Part shown: in pieces, positions 36,417 to 45,940 of the stretch
Layout of the letters: every line of letters begins with the position of its first letter
How positions within the stretch are numbered: position 1 is the stretch's first letter
Source of the DNA: Leptolyngbya sp. FACHB-321
Lineage (GTDB): Bacteria > Cyanobacteriota > Cyanobacteriia > Leptolyngbyales > Leptolyngbyaceae
Length of the DNA: 64,000 nt
Assembly: GCF_014695975.1 (NCBI RefSeq)
Contig: NZ_JACJPI010000073.1
Coordinates: forward strand, 124,001-188,000
Direction: 5' to 3'
The notes under the pieces: generated by a model
Databases searched by the model: none
Told to the model about the DNA's origin: nothing
What the model saw: the letters and a program-made list of their open reading frames with translations, nothing else
Made by a program: the position numbers and the translations under genes

Positions 36417-36497
36417 CGCTAATTTATCCGCCTGCTTGAAACTTCTGAATAACGATTGACGCAACGCTTTTGTTCTCTAGCCCTTTTATTGCGAACT

Positions 36498-37841
36498 ATG
36501 AACAACGTTGACCCTCAAGTTCAGACTCCTGACCCATCTACTACTTCTGAGCCAACGAATCAGTCACCTAAGCCCAAACGCTGGGTGTGGGCAGTCGTGC
36601 TACTAATGCTAGCAACGGGTGGCATTGCGACCTGGCGATCGCTCACAGCAGGACAAACCTCAAAGCCTGCCGTTGCTCAACAAGCACCTCCACCCCGCGC
36701 CGTGGAAACGATCGCTCTCGCTGAGGGTAGTGCTGCTAGACCCGTGCAGCTATTGGGACAGGTAGAAGCAGCAGAGCGGGCAACCGTGCGCGCCCAAACC
36801 AGCGGTGTAATTCAGGAACTATTCGTGCAACCGGGTGATCGCGTTGCACCGGGCACCACGATCGCCGTGCTGGATGATGCCGACCAGCAGCTGGCGCTGG
36901 CACGAGCACAGGCACAGTTGGCACAACAGCGCAGCAACCTGGCACGTCTAACGGTGGGGACCCGTCCCGAAATCGTTGCTCAACGCAAAGCCGCACTCAG
37001 CGCTGCCACAGCCCGCGAGCGGGAAGCGATCGACAACCTCAGCCGCACCTCTGCGCTGGTCAAAGACGGGGCGCTGTCGCAACGGCTGCTGGTCGAGGCA
37101 AAAGCCAGCGTTGATACGGCGCGGAGCGAGCGACTCCAGGCCCAAGCACAACTGGCAGAAGCGCAGGCGGGTCCTATGCGTGAAGAAATTGAGGCGCAGC
37201 GAGCCAATGCAACGGCAGCCCAAGCAGAAGTCAATCAGGCACGGCTGACCCAACTGCGGACACAGGTAAAAGCAACGTCTGCTGGCGTGGTCGATCGACG
37301 GGTGGTCAGTCGGGGCGACTATGTAGAAAGCAACGGCGAAATTGTGTCGCTCATTGCGGGCGATCGTCTCGACATTTTCCTGGAATTACCCGAAGAGCTG
37401 ACGGGCAGAGTCACGGCTGGAATGCCCATTCAGCTCACCTCACGGGCGCTGCCCCAGTGGAAACAGCGAACCACGATTACAGCCGTCGTCCCAGCAGCAG
37501 AAGCATCCTCTCGACGGCAGCGCGTGCGCGTGCGGCTAGAGAATGCAGGACAGCGCTTGCTGCCTGGTATGGCGATCGCTGGCACGTTAGAAATGCCCGC
37601 TGATCGCCGCAGCTTTGTGGTGTCGCGTGACGTGCTGACCCAGCGACAAAATCAGTGGTTTGTGTTTGCGATCGAGGCTGGCAAAGCCAAGCAGGTTCCG
37701 GTGGAACTGGTGACGGATATGGGCGAAAGGGTTGCTATTTACAGCAATGCTTTACGTACCGGGCAGGAAATTGTCTTACGCGGCAGCGATGGACTGCGGG
37801 ACAGTGCACCTGTGAAAGTCGTTCAGAACAGCAACAGCTAG
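36498..37841 (+). CDS. RND efflux periplasmic adaptor (membrane-fusion protein)
   Basis: A 447-residue periplasmic adaptor of the HlyD/AcrA family that couples an RND pump to an outer-membrane channel. A Pro/Thr-rich cytoplasmic head leads to a single anchor helix (about residues 33-50), a barrel-sandwich hybrid domain with VRAQTSGVIQELFVQPGDRV-like lipoyl half-motif (split copy before and after the hairpin), a long alpha-helical hairpin rich in Ala, Arg and Gln (about 140-260), then the beta-barrel domain. The ATG at 36498 is used; an upstream TTG is unlikely. The RND gene follows after 11 bases, certainly the same operon. No outer-membrane factor gene is present. Confidence 0.9.
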   Translation: MNNVDPQVQTPDPSTTSEPTNQSPKPKRWVWAVVLLMLATGGIATWRSLTAGQTSKPAVAQQAPPPRAVETIALAEGSAARPVQLLGQVEAAERATVRAQTSGVIQELFVQPGDRVAPGTTIAVLDDADQQLALARAQAQLAQQRSNLARLTVGTRPEIVAQRKAALSAATAREREAIDNLSRTSALVKDGALSQRLLVEAKASVDTARSERLQAQAQLAEAQAGPMREEIEAQRANATAAQAEVNQARLTQLRTQVKATSAGVVDRRVVSRGDYVESNGEIVSLIAGDRLDIFLELPEELTGRVTAGMPIQLTSRALPQWKQRTTITAVVPAAEASSRRQRVRVRLENAGQRLLPGMAIAGTLEMPADRRSFVVSRDVLTQRQNQWFVFAIEAGKAKQVPVELVTDMGERVAIYSNALRTGQEIVLRGSDGLRDSAPVKVVQNSNS

Positions 37842-37852
37842 AGGATACTGCG

Positions 37853-40800
37853 ATGAATCTCATTGAACTGGCTGTGCGATGGCGACACGGCACCTTCGTC
37901 TTGTTTTGCTTGCTGGCAATCTTTGGGGTGTTTGCCCTGTTAGGGCTGCCGCTGGAGCTACAGCCCGGTGGCGATCGTCCCGAAATTACCATCACGACCA
38001 CCTATCCTGGAGCGGGACCCACTGAAGTAGAAGACTTGGTGACACGCCCGATCGAAGAACAGATGGAACAGGTGTTGGGCGTGCAAGAGATTAGCAGCAA
38101 TTCTCGTGCTGGACGCAGCGCCATCACCCTGGAATTCACGCCCGGTGCGGATCTAGAAGGGCGATTGGTGGATGTGATCAATCGGCTCCAGCAAGCAGAT
38201 AGTTTGCCTCCCGAAGCAGACGAGTCCAACGTGGAACTGGTGGGCGGCAGCAGTTCGCCGATGATGTGGATTCCGATGGTGCCCCAGGATAGCAAAGGCG
38301 ACCCCAACCACTACCGCGATCTGGCAGAAGAGGTGATTGTACCGCGACTGCGACGGGTAGAAGGCACCGGGCAATTTTTGATTGTGGGTGGACAGCGGCG
38401 AGAAGTAGAAGTCAAAGTTGACCCGAAAGCGCTGTCGGACCGCAACCTGACGATCGGTGATGTGGTGCAAATGCTGCAAGCCAACAACCGTGATATTCGC
38501 GGCGGTCCGTTGATTCTGGGACGGCGCGAATACCGCGTCAGAACGCTGAGTCGATCGCAAGATTTGGCGCAAATCGAGGGTTTTGTGCTGCGGCGAGATG
38601 CCTCCGGGACGGTGTATCTGCGGGATGTAGCCAAGGCGCAAATGGGGCGCAAAGTGCAGGATAGCGCGCTGGTTTTTAACGGTACGCCAACGGTGGCGAT
38701 CGGCGTGATTCGGCAAGTCGGTGCCAACGTGCCCGAGGTTGCCAAGGGGGTACGCGATACTATCACGCAGTTGGAAGGCGAGCTAAACCGTCAGGGAGAA
38801 GCCCTGCGCTTCGCCTACAACTACGACGAAAGCCAGTACATTCAGCAGTCGATCGACCTGCTGCAAGGAAACCTGATCAGCGGTGCCTTACTAGCCACAC
38901 TCGTGCTGTTGCTGTTCTTGGGTTCGATGCGAACCGTTGCCGTGGTAGCCCTGACGATTCCCATTTGCTTGATTACTATTTTCATTGTGTTGCAACTGTT
39001 TGGTCGCACGCTGAATCTCATTAGTCTGGCTGGAGTCGCTTTTGCGGTGGGTATGGTGGTGGATTGCGCGATCGTTGTGATCGAAAACATTTTCACCCAC
39101 ATGCAGAAGGGCAAAAGCGCAATGCGGGCTGCGATCGAGGGCACGCAAGAAGTGTGGGCAGCGATGCTCGGCTCGACGCTGACTAATGTAATCGTCTTCC
39201 TGCCTCTGATTATGGTGACCGGGGAAGCGGGACAGTTGTTTGCCGATATGGCGATCGCCCTTTCGTGTTCTGCCATCTTTGCCCTGTTTTCGGCGGTTAC
39301 CCTGGTACCTATGCTTTCTGGGCTATTTCTTGACCAGGCAGAGGCACAGCGAATGCTATCGACCACCACGTCATCCGCTGTACCGCTTCCACCGGGTCTG
39401 TTTGGCAAAGTGCAGCAGGCGGTTTACCGCACCTCCGATGTCTTCCGCTACTTTCAGGGCAAGCTAGAAAACTTTCTTGCCTCAACGGTGAGTTGGTCGA
39501 TCGGTCGCCGACGCGTAGGGCGTAGACTGCTGCTATTGGGCATTCCGGTCGGGTTGCTCTTGCTGAGCATTCTCCTGTTGCCGCCTGCCGACTATTTGCC
39601 CGAAGGCAACCGTAACCTAGTAGTGCTGCGGGCTGAGCCGATGCCCGGAACCAGCATTCCCGAAGCCATTCGGCAGTCGCAACCTGTGCAAAATTTCCTA
39701 CGATCGCAGCCGGAAGTCGAGCGCATCATGTACGTCGATCGCCCCGGTGCCTTGCGTGGCATTGCTACCATCCTCAAACCAGAATTTGCCACCACCGCAG
39801 GGTTAGCTGAGATGGTCAACCGCCTGAGGGCAAAGGCTAGCGATTTTGCGGGCTATCGCTTTGTCATTCCTACCCGCATCTCCATCTTCCGCGATCCCGG
39901 TAAGGAATTTGATGTGGATATTGTGGGAGCCGAGCTGGAGCAGTTGAGTGACCTGGAGCAAGAAATTACGGGTAAACTGCGTGCCTTGCCCGGAGTGCAA
40001 AGCGTGCGATCGAATTTTGTGATGGGCGCTGGCGAAATTCAAGTCATTCCCAACCGCGAGCGGCTAGCAGAAGTAGGGTTGTCTGAGACAGAAGTTGGTT
40101 CACTGGTGGAAGCAGCGCTGGGCGGACGGTTAGCATCGAATTTTATCGACGGCAAAGAGGAACTGGATGTCTCAGTGGAATTGAGCAGCGCAGCGGTGGA
40201 AACGCCAGAACAACTGCGCCAGTTGCCCCTATTTGCACGGCAGCGACAAATCCAACTGAGTGATGTTGCCGAGGTGCGAGAAACCACCGGACCCGATGTG
40301 ATCAACCACGTTGATCTAGAACGGGCGGTTTCGCTAACCATTTCTCTTGCCCCCGATGCGCCACTTGGCTCTCTTGTCCAACGCACCGAGAATGAAATTT
40401 TGGCTCCTCTGCGATCGCAGCTCCCCGCAGGCTACCGTCTGGAGCTTGCAGGTTCAGCCGATCAATTAGCAAAAACAGTGTCTGAGTTGGCAAGTGCCTT
40501 CGCGTTTTCTGTCTTCATTACCTACCTGTTGCTGGTCGCGCTCTACCGCTCTTTTCTCTATCCACTGGTGATTATGGCAACGGTGCCGATGGGCATGAGC
40601 GGGGCGTTGTTGAGTCTGGTGCTGGTGAATCGGGTGCTGGGCTGGGTAGTGCCGCTGGATATGATCACGGCGCTGGGTTTTGTTATCCTGACGGGAGTCG
40701 TGGTGAACAATGCGATTCTGCTGGTTGATCGCGCCCTGCAACTCCAGCAGGAAGGCGACGACTACGATGCCTCGCTCTACAACGCTACCCGCGATCGTCT

Positions 40801-41047
40801 GCGGGCGATCTTCATGGCGGCTGGCACCAGTATTTTGGGAATGCTGCCGCTGGCGGTGGTTCCCGGTCAAGGCGCAGAGCTGTATCAGGGCTTGGGCATC
40901 GTTCTGACCGGCGGACTTGCCTTCTCTACCATCCTGACGCCCACGGTGGTTCCAGCTATTATGGGGCTGCTGCGTGATTTCTCCGATCGAACGTCCTCAA
41001 AGTCTCAACCTGCCACACCCAAAGTCAAAGTCCAAAACCCTACTTAG
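37853..41047 (+). CDS. RND family efflux transporter (AcrB/HAE-1-like)
   Basis: A 1064-residue proton-driven inner-membrane pump of the resistance-nodulation-division superfamily. It has the expected two-fold layout: TM1 near residue 15, a large periplasmic loop (about 40-330) starting with YPGAGPTEVEDLVTRPIE, TM2-6 with the RND motif GMVVDCAIVVIENI (conserved Asp/Glu relay region about residue 400), a second loop, and TM8-12 with GVVVNNAILLVDRA. The second motif reads NNAILLVD as in HAE-1 (drug-type) pumps rather than the DxxxDEE pattern of heavy-metal CzcA pumps, so a drug or lipid substrate is as likely as metal. RBS AGAGGA precedes the ATG at 37853. Confidence 0.92.
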   Translation: MNLIELAVRWRHGTFVLFCLLAIFGVFALLGLPLELQPGGDRPEITITTTYPGAGPTEVEDLVTRPIEEQMEQVLGVQEISSNSRAGRSAITLEFTPGADLEGRLVDVINRLQQADSLPPEADESNVELVGGSSSPMMWIPMVPQDSKGDPNHYRDLAEEVIVPRLRRVEGTGQFLIVGGQRREVEVKVDPKALSDRNLTIGDVVQMLQANNRDIRGGPLILGRREYRVRTLSRSQDLAQIEGFVLRRDASGTVYLRDVAKAQMGRKVQDSALVFNGTPTVAIGVIRQVGANVPEVAKGVRDTITQLEGELNRQGEALRFAYNYDESQYIQQSIDLLQGNLISGALLATLVLLLFLGSMRTVAVVALTIPICLITIFIVLQLFGRTLNLISLAGVAFAVGMVVDCAIVVIENIFTHMQKGKSAMRAAIEGTQEVWAAMLGSTLTNVIVFLPLIMVTGEAGQLFADMAIALSCSAIFALFSAVTLVPMLSGLFLDQAEAQRMLSTTTSSAVPLPPGLFGKVQQAVYRTSDVFRYFQGKLENFLASTVSWSIGRRRVGRRLLLLGIPVGLLLLSILLLPPADYLPEGNRNLVVLRAEPMPGTSIPEAIRQSQPVQNFLRSQPEVERIMYVDRPGALRGIATILKPEFATTAGLAEMVNRLRAKASDFAGYRFVIPTRISIFRDPGKEFDVDIVGAELEQLSDLEQEITGKLRALPGVQSVRSNFVMGAGEIQVIPNRERLAEVGLSETEVGSLVEAALGGRLASNFIDGKEELDVSVELSSAAVETPEQLRQLPLFARQRQIQLSDVAEVRETTGPDVINHVDLERAVSLTISLAPDAPLGSLVQRTENEILAPLRSQLPAGYRLELAGSADQLAKTVSELASAFAFSVFITYLLLVALYRSFLYPLVIMATVPMGMSGALLSLVLVNRVLGWVVPLDMITALGFVILTGVVVNNAILLVDRALQLQQEGDDYDASLYNATRDRLRAIFMAAGTSILGMLPLAVVPGQGAELYQGLGIVLTGGLAFSTILTPTVVPAIMGLLRDFSDRTSSKSQPATPKVKVQNPT

Positions 41048-41064
41048 CTGATGATCGTAGGGTC

Positions 41065-41104
41065 ATTACCAGGGGGAGCGATCGTTTTCCCCTATGGTAA
41101 TTTT
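41065..41104 (+). terminator. Terminator of the efflux operon
   Basis: ATTACC and GGTAAT, continued inward by GGGG/CCCC, form an interrupted stem starting 17 bases after the RND stop codon and followed by TTTT. Confidence 0.7.
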
Positions 41105-41175
41105 GTATGTTTGCACAAATGCGGTGATGATTTTGGTTTCTGCTATCGGGAAAGGCTGCCTTAATTCAGATCTCC

Positions 41176-41751
41176 TTACAGTGCAGTAAGCTGACGCATT
41201 GGCTTCGGTGCAGCCGCTTCAACTTCTACAACACCCTGAAACATATTCATGCCGCAGGTGAATGGATAGTGCCCCGGCTTATCGGGCGTAAACTCCACCG
41301 CTGTGACCTGATTCAAATTCAGCTTCCGTGCAATGTGGAAAGCGGGTACTAATACGGTTTCAAGGCAACTACTAGGATCTTTGCGAAAGAAATTGAGCCG
41401 GACGGGTTGCCCCACGCTTGCAACAATCCGGCTGGGTTCATAGCCACCATCAACGATAATGGTCAGCTCTTGCACGCCTTGCGTTGCTTCTGCCTTACGT
41501 GACTGCTTTTTGCTGAAGAGAAACCACCAAACTTCTAGCCCTATTAATGCAGCACCACCCACAACCACACCAATTTTTAGACCCAGAGGTTGCTCAAGGC
41601 GGTGAAACTGAGACGTTTGATGGTCAGGCATTGCCATTGCCATCTGAGCGTTAGCGTAGTCGCTCGAAGAAAGAAGTGCTCCGCTTGAAGCTAGACCCAG
41701 AAAGAGACCTAAACCTGCAAGCTTGGTAACTAGCGTTTTTCTGCTAACCAT
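41176..41751 (-). CDS. Membrane-anchored cupredoxin-domain protein
   Basis: A 191-residue protein with an N-terminal signal segment (about 8-30), a second membrane helix (about 58-78, LKIGVVVGGAALIGLEVWWFLF split by charge) and a C-terminal cupredoxin-like beta-sandwich (about 92-182). Possible copper ligands lie in DPSSCLETVLVPAF (Cys and nearby acids), FHIARKL and PGHYPFTCGMNMFQG (His, Cys, two Met), a Met-rich arrangement like the C-terminal cupredoxin seen next to CopA ATPases. It is the third gene of an atx1-copA operon, 34 bases downstream of copA. Probably holds copper on the periplasmic side of the membrane. Confidence 0.82.
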   Translation of the reverse strand: MVSRKTLVTKLAGLGLFLGLASSGALLSSSDYANAQMAMAMPDHQTSQFHRLEQPLGLKIGVVVGGAALIGLEVWWFLFSKKQSRKAEATQGVQELTIIVDGGYEPSRIVASVGQPVRLNFFRKDPSSCLETVLVPAFHIARKLNLNQVTAVEFTPDKPGHYPFTCGMNMFQGVVEVEAAAPKPMRQLTAL

Positions 41752-41785
41752 TGATTAAGCCTCCTGTCAGCTTGTGTTTGCCAGC

Positions 41786-44107
41786 TTATGTTGTCGCTTT
41801 GAGCTGAAAATTTCGTAACCGCAGGGCATTTGTGATGACTGAGACAGAGCTAAACGCCATGGCACCACCTGCAATCATGGGACTCAACAACCAGCCAACG
41901 AAGGGGAACAGAATGCCAGCGGCGATCGGAATGCCAGCAACGTTGTAGATAAAGGCAAAGAAGAGATTTTGGCGAATGTTTTGCATCGTGGCACGAGACA
42001 GTTGAATGGCGGTGACAATACTTTGCAGATCGCCCGAAATCAAGGTGATATCGCTCGCGGCGATCGCCACATCAGTGCCCGTTCCAATGGCGATCCCTAC
42101 ATCTGCTTGAGCTAGAGCCGGAGCATCATTAATACCATCACCTACCATTGCCACGATTTTGGCTTTAGTATGTTTGGCTTTAGCACCTGCCTTTAACGGC
42201 CTAGGGGCAGCGGCGGGTACGCCCATAGTGCCGCGTTGCAGTGACTCAATCACAGCGACCTTCTGGTCGGGACGCACCTCGGCAATGACGTTTGAGATAC
42301 CCACTTCACGAGCGATCGTCTCAGCCGTAGGGCGATTGTCTCCTGTCAACATGACTACGTCTAACCCTAAGCGCTGCAAGGCTCGAATGGCTTGAGCCGA
42401 CGAGGGTTTAATGGCATCGGCAATGCCCATAATTCCCTGCACCTCACCATCAATGGCAAGACAGATCACAGTTTTGCCGAGTGCTTCCAAGCGGTCTCGA
42501 TCATGTTGCAGTGCTTGAGTGTCAATACCTAGCTCGTTAAACCAGCGTTGTGTACCAATCTGTACCAGCCGATCCGATACGTTGCCTTGCACACCACTAC
42601 CCGGGACCGCTTCAAAAGCCTGCACGTTGGTTAAGTTCACCTGTTGCGCCTGAGCATAGTTAACGACTGCTTCCGCCAGGGGATGTTCTGAGTTGCGTTC
42701 AACCGACGCTATTAAGCGCAGCAGCTTTAACTCATTGCTATTCGCCGTGCCCTGCGTGGTGACAAAATCAGTCACCGTTGGCTTGCCCTGCGTGATGGTG
42801 CCTGTTTTATCCAGCACAATGATCTGGATTTGATGCGCTAGCTCTAAGCTCTCTGCGCCTTTGATCAAAATGCCGTTTTCTGCGCCCTTGCCCGTACCCA
42901 CCATGACAGATGTGGGTGTTGCTAGACCCAGCGCACAGGGGCAGGCAATAATCAGCACGCCAACGGTGGCGATCAGCGCCAGGGTAAAATTGCCCATCGC
43001 TAAAAACCAGATGACAAAGGTAGCGATCGCAATGGCAATCACAACTGGCACAAACCAGCCTGTTACCTGATCGGCTAATCGCTGGATGGGCGCTTTCGAG
43101 CCTTGAGCCTCCTGCACCAGCCTGACAATCTGAGCCAACACCGTATCTTTGCCAACGCGGGTGGCACGAAATTTGAAGCTGCCTGTCTTATTAATTGTGG
43201 CTCCAATGACCTCATCGCCTGCTTGCTTCTTAGTGGGTACACTTTCGCCCGTAACCATCGACTCATCGATCGTCGAGGAGCCTTCGACAATTTCCCCATC
43301 GACAGGAATTTTTTCACCCGGACGGACTAGGACGACATCGCCAATTTGTACTGCCTGAATGGGTACTTCCATCTCTTGCCCAGCACGGATAATGCGGGCA
43401 TCTCTAGCCTGTAGCCCAATCAGTTTGCGGATGGCATCTGAGGTTTGCCCTCTAGCGCGGTTTTCAAACAGCCGCCCGAGTAAAATCAAGGTGATGATGA
43501 CGGCTGCGGCTTCGTAGTACACCTCGGGCATCAGTCCCTGAGCGGTAAAAAAGCCAGGGAAAACCGTGGCAAAGATGGAATAGCTGTAGGCAGCACCTGT
43601 ACCGATCGCCACTAGCATATCCATTGTTGCGGTATGCCGCTTGACCGCTTTCCAGGCATTTTTAAAGAAATCAGCCCCACACCAAAACAGCACTGGCGTT
43701 GCAAGTACGAGTTGTATCCACGGACTGTCTAACGCTCGGATGCGAAACGGCAAGTTGAACATGGCAGACATGGCTCCGACCACAATCACAGTGCTAAGAA
43801 TGCCGCCAACTAAAACTTTGCGTGTAAGCTGCTGCCGTTCTGCTACACGCGCCGTTTTTTCGGTATCGTCTTCACCAGCCAGCAGGCTTTGGTCTTGGAG
43901 CGAGAATGCTGCATAGCCTGCTTCACTCACCGCAGCTTGAATGTTTTCTAGATCGGTTTTTTGAGGGTCGTAGGTGACAGTGGCTTGCTCGGCACCAAAG
44001 TTTACAGTGCTTGCACTGACTCCTGGCACCGAACGAATCGCGCCCTCAATGCTGTTAGCACAGGACGCACAGCTCATGCCCCGCAGTTTGAGATTGACGG
44101 TTTCCAT
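41786..44107 (-). CDS. copA: Copper-translocating P1B-type ATPase
   Basis: A 773-residue heavy-metal pump. The N-terminal metal-binding domain has GMSCASC (Cys13, Cys16); eight membrane helices follow, with the transport motif CPC at 389-391 (IIACPCALG), phosphorylated Asp433 in DKTGTIT, the TGES actuator loop (about 286), the HP locus SEHPLAEAV and hinge [14 protein letters not shown] plus the Atx1 neighbour points to monovalent copper. Cyanobacteria use such pumps either to export copper or to load thylakoid plastocyanin; sequence alone does not decide which. ATG 44107 has AGG-type site upstream; an ATG five codons earlier is possible. Confidence 0.95.
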   Translation of the reverse strand: METVNLKLRGMSCASCANSIEGAIRSVPGVSASTVNFGAEQATVTYDPQKTDLENIQAAVSEAGYAAFSLQDQSLLAGEDDTEKTARVAERQQLTRKVLVGGILSTVIVVGAMSAMFNLPFRIRALDSPWIQLVLATPVLFWCGADFFKNAWKAVKRHTATMDMLVAIGTGAAYSYSIFATVFPGFFTAQGLMPEVYYEAAAVIITLILLGRLFENRARGQTSDAIRKLIGLQARDARIIRAGQEMEVPIQAVQIGDVVLVRPGEKIPVDGEIVEGSSTIDESMVTGESVPTKKQAGDEVIGATINKTGSFKFRATRVGKDTVLAQIVRLVQEAQGSKAPIQRLADQVTGWFVPVVIAIAIATFVIWFLAMGNFTLALIATVGVLIIACPCALGLATPTSVMVGTGKGAENGILIKGAESLELAHQIQIIVLDKTGTITQGKPTVTDFVTTQGTANSNELKLLRLIASVERNSEHPLAEAVVNYAQAQQVNLTNVQAFEAVPGSGVQGNVSDRLVQIGTQRWFNELGIDTQALQHDRDRLEALGKTVICLAIDGEVQGIMGIADAIKPSSAQAIRALQRLGLDVVMLTGDNRPTAETIAREVGISNVIAEVRPDQKVAVIESLQRGTMGVPAAAPRPLKAGAKAKHTKAKIVAMVGDGINDAPALAQADVGIAIGTGTDVAIAASDITLISGDLQSIVTAIQLSRATMQNIRQNLFFAFIYNVAGIPIAAGILFPFVGWLLSPMIAGGAMAFSSVSVITNALRLRNFQLKATT

Positions 44108-44122
44108 GCTTCTATGCCTCAT

Positions 44123-44317
44123 TTAAGTGACAGAATAGCCAGCCGCCACGATCGCCGCTTTCACCGTTGCTTCAGGCGTTTGCGTTTCAATCACGACGAG
44201 TTTAGTTTTAGTATCGGCTTGCACTGTTGCACTAGGGTCGATCGCCTGCACAGCCTGGGTAATAGTATCGCTACATGCAGAACAAGCCATATTGGGTACA
44301 GTCAGTTCAATCGCCAT
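44123..44317 (-). CDS. atx1: Copper chaperone (Atx1/CopZ-like, HMA domain)
   Basis: A 64-residue soluble heavy-metal-associated domain that carries Cu(I) to P-type ATPases. The binding site is NMACSAC (Cys12, Cys15), followed by the typical beta-alpha-beta-beta-alpha-beta fold ending AGYSVT. In place of the histidine at position 61 found in Synechocystis Atx1, Tyr/Ser are present near the end, so copper affinity may differ. It is the first gene of the operon, its stop codon 15 bases before the copA ATG, with a MerR-type promoter upstream. AGGAG lies just ahead of the ATG. Confidence 0.93.
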   Translation of the reverse strand: MAIELTVPNMACSACSDTITQAVQAIDPSATVQADTKTKLVVIETQTPEATVKAAIVAAGYSVT

Positions 44318-44349
44318 ACTTCAAGTTCTCCTAATAAGGAATTACGCTC

Positions 44350-44381
44350 ATCTTAAAGTCTCCATCCGGCTGGACAGTCAA
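44350..44381 (-). promoter_or_regulatory. MerR-family-type promoter of atx1-copA
   Basis: On the minus strand a -35 TTGACT (44381-44376) and -10 TAAGAT (44355-44350) are separated by 20 bases, longer than the normal 17, as in promoters activated by MerR-family metal sensors (CueR, ZntR, CoaR). Within the spacer lies the dyad TGTCCA-N6-TGGAGA (44376-44359). The -10 is 33 bases before the chaperone ATG. No MerR-family gene with a metal-sensor signature lies in the window. Confidence 0.7.
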
Positions 44382-44766
44382 GTGGTAGTGATCAATCATT
44401 TACAGTTCTCTACGTCGTTATGTTTGCGCTCTTGATTGAGCAAGTAATAGTGAGACTGTTTCTTCTCCAAGGCGTTTTTTGCTTGGAGATCTCCTTATCG
44501 AAACAGGTAGTGTTTCTTCCCTACAGCAGCTTGCAATGCTTGCGGCTGCAACTGCCGTTGCAAAAATTAATACATCTTGTCAGGTTTGCACGGAGAGGGT
44601 ATCCAACAGCCAGTCTTCCGTCAGTAAGCCATGGCAAAGTACGCCACGATCGCCCTTATCACTCACCGAGTTTCCATACGTAGCACGATCTCTATCTAAA
44701 GGTTACACCGCTTACGGAAGCGACTATTCATACTTGAGTTCGTGGTGGGTAAAAAGAAAGGTGCAT
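44382..44766. other. Divergent spacer upstream of the 74-aa gene
   Basis: About 385 bases. A hairpin CTCCAAG/CTTGGAG lies at 44465-44488. An open frame runs through much of it in phase with the downstream 74-codon gene, but it begins with TTG, lacks a ribosome site and has no recognisable protein features, so I do not call it. Confidence 0.35.
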
Positions 44767-44991
44767 ATGAGTCCGATTAATCTGGTTGTACAAAAGGCAA
44801 TTTGTCGCGGCTATCTCACGGCGGAAGCGGAGCAGACCTTGTGCGAATACTTTAATAGCAACTGCAATCTGCAAGATATTACGGCGCTGACAATGCTACA
44901 ACGCACCTTGATATCGGGTCAGGTAAAGCGCTTGTCAAATGATGATCAGATAGCGTTGACCAATCGGCAGGCACTTCACCCCTACATTTAA
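44767..44991 (+). CDS. Small cyanobacterial protein (74 aa), unknown function
   Basis: A 74-residue soluble helical protein starting MSPINLVVQKAICRGYLTAEAE. The AICRGYLTAEAEQ segment, followed by an acidic aromatic stretch and an LxxLQRxLxSGQV helix, occurs in several short cyanobacterial proteins whose function is unknown to me. The ATG at 44767 has AAGG about seven bases upstream; longer readings from TTG at 44479 add a low-complexity, unlikely N-terminus. It precedes the SRP RNA gene by about 150 bases. Confidence 0.6.
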   Translation: MSPINLVVQKAICRGYLTAEAEQTLCEYFNSNCNLQDITALTMLQRTLISGQVKRLSNDDQIALTNRQALHPYI

Positions 44992-45140
44992 GGGGTTTGT
45001 GTGCATTTAGGCATTGACCAGTGGTTGAAATGCACTTCCCGCAGCGATGCCGCAATTGATCGCTTCTTAAAACTAGAGGGATGAACAACGTTAGTTTAGG
45101 CTTCTGACTGTCACCAGATGATGCTATCCTAGTAAATGAT

Positions 45141-45236
45141 CCGGACCCATGCGATCGCAACGCCTAAATCTTGTCAGGACCGGAAGGTAGCAGCAATACA
45201 GGATGCTTGTGATAGGCGTGGACTCCGGGTCGCTTT
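45141..45236 (+). ncRNA. ffs: Bacterial small signal recognition particle RNA (4.5S)
   Basis: The RNA partner of Ffh in co-translational membrane targeting. The universally conserved tip is intact: GTCAGGACCGGAAGGTAGCAGC (45173-45194), with the GGAA tetraloop and symmetric and asymmetric internal loops. Outer pairings ACGCCTA/TAGGCGT and GACCC/GGGTC close the hairpin, and TTTTTTT follows as terminator. A TATCCT -10 lies about 12 bases before the inferred 5' end, which is placed to within a few bases. Confidence 0.93.
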
Positions 45237-45419
45237 TTTTGAGCGATGATCCCTTCAGCCATTGCTCAGCTTCGTTTATTTCATCAGCGTTTTTGGTACG
45301 GTTTTCCACCTGAAAGACCGATGACACTCGTTCATCTTTGTCCCTATGCTAAAAACATTGCAGACGGCACTGTAGAGTCGTCGTTCGCAGAATTGAGATT
45401 TTCAGGAGCTTAAAGCATT

Positions 45420-45788
45420 ATGGGTTTGGGAGATTTAGTCCAAAAAGCAGTGTATCTCGGTATTGGCGTTGCTTCCTATGCAGGCGAAAAGGCAAGCGCA
45501 AAGCTTGGAGAACTGCGATCGCAGTTTCAAATACTTGCTGACGAAATGGTAGAGCGAGGCGAAATGACGAGCGAAGAAGCCCGTCGTTTTGTTGATGAAA
45601 TGGTAAACAAAGCACAGCAGCAAGCGGTTGAGGCTCCAGAGACCCCACGCCCAACGGAGCCACGTCGTATAGAGATCGTCACTGATGATGATGAACCTGC
45701 TAAAGCAGACCCATCCGATGTAGGGCAGATGCGGCAGCAAGTTATGGATTTGCAGGAAGAACTCAAACGACTGAGACGCGATCAGTGA
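45420..45788 (+). CDS. Phasin-like / cyanobacterial helical granule-associated protein
   Basis: A 122-residue protein with an N-terminal amphipathic/hydrophobic helix (MGLGDLVQKAVYLGIGVASYA), then a Lys/Glu-rich helix with the phasin-like pattern EKASAKLGELRSQFQILADEMVERGEMTSEEARRFVDEMV (about 23-63; quoted only for its pattern in parts), a Pro/Glu linker and a short C-terminal coiled coil (MRQQVMDLQEELKRL). Homologues are annotated as phasin family proteins; they may coat polyhydroxyalkanoate granules or simply be structural. AGGAG precedes the ATG at good distance. Lies between the SRP RNA and a Cys-rich gene on the same strand. Confidence 0.68.
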   Translation: MGLGDLVQKAVYLGIGVASYAGEKASAKLGELRSQFQILADEMVERGEMTSEEARRFVDEMVNKAQQQAVEAPETPRPTEPRRIEIVTDDDEPAKADPSDVGQMRQQVMDLQEELKRLRRDQ

Positions 45789-45940
45789 GGTAAGCTTGAC
45801 CTCAGTCAAGGTGAGCTATACTTGAAGGATCTCACAGATATGAAGGCGACTCAAGCGTCCTAGAGCAGACCCCTATGTGACCTTGCATCTGTGGCGTTAG
45901 AATGCTTACGTTTAGGTGCAGAGGCTTAACGGATAGGCGT

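Noticed and set aside
38842-39408. 188-codon minus-strand frame inside the RND gene
   Set aside because: Runs antisense to a clearly conserved RND coding region; typical shadow of GC-rich codons.
44479-44766. N-terminal extension of the 74-aa gene from TTG 44479
   Set aside because: Ser/Thr-rich low-complexity sequence, no ribosome site at the TTG, good site at ATG 44767.
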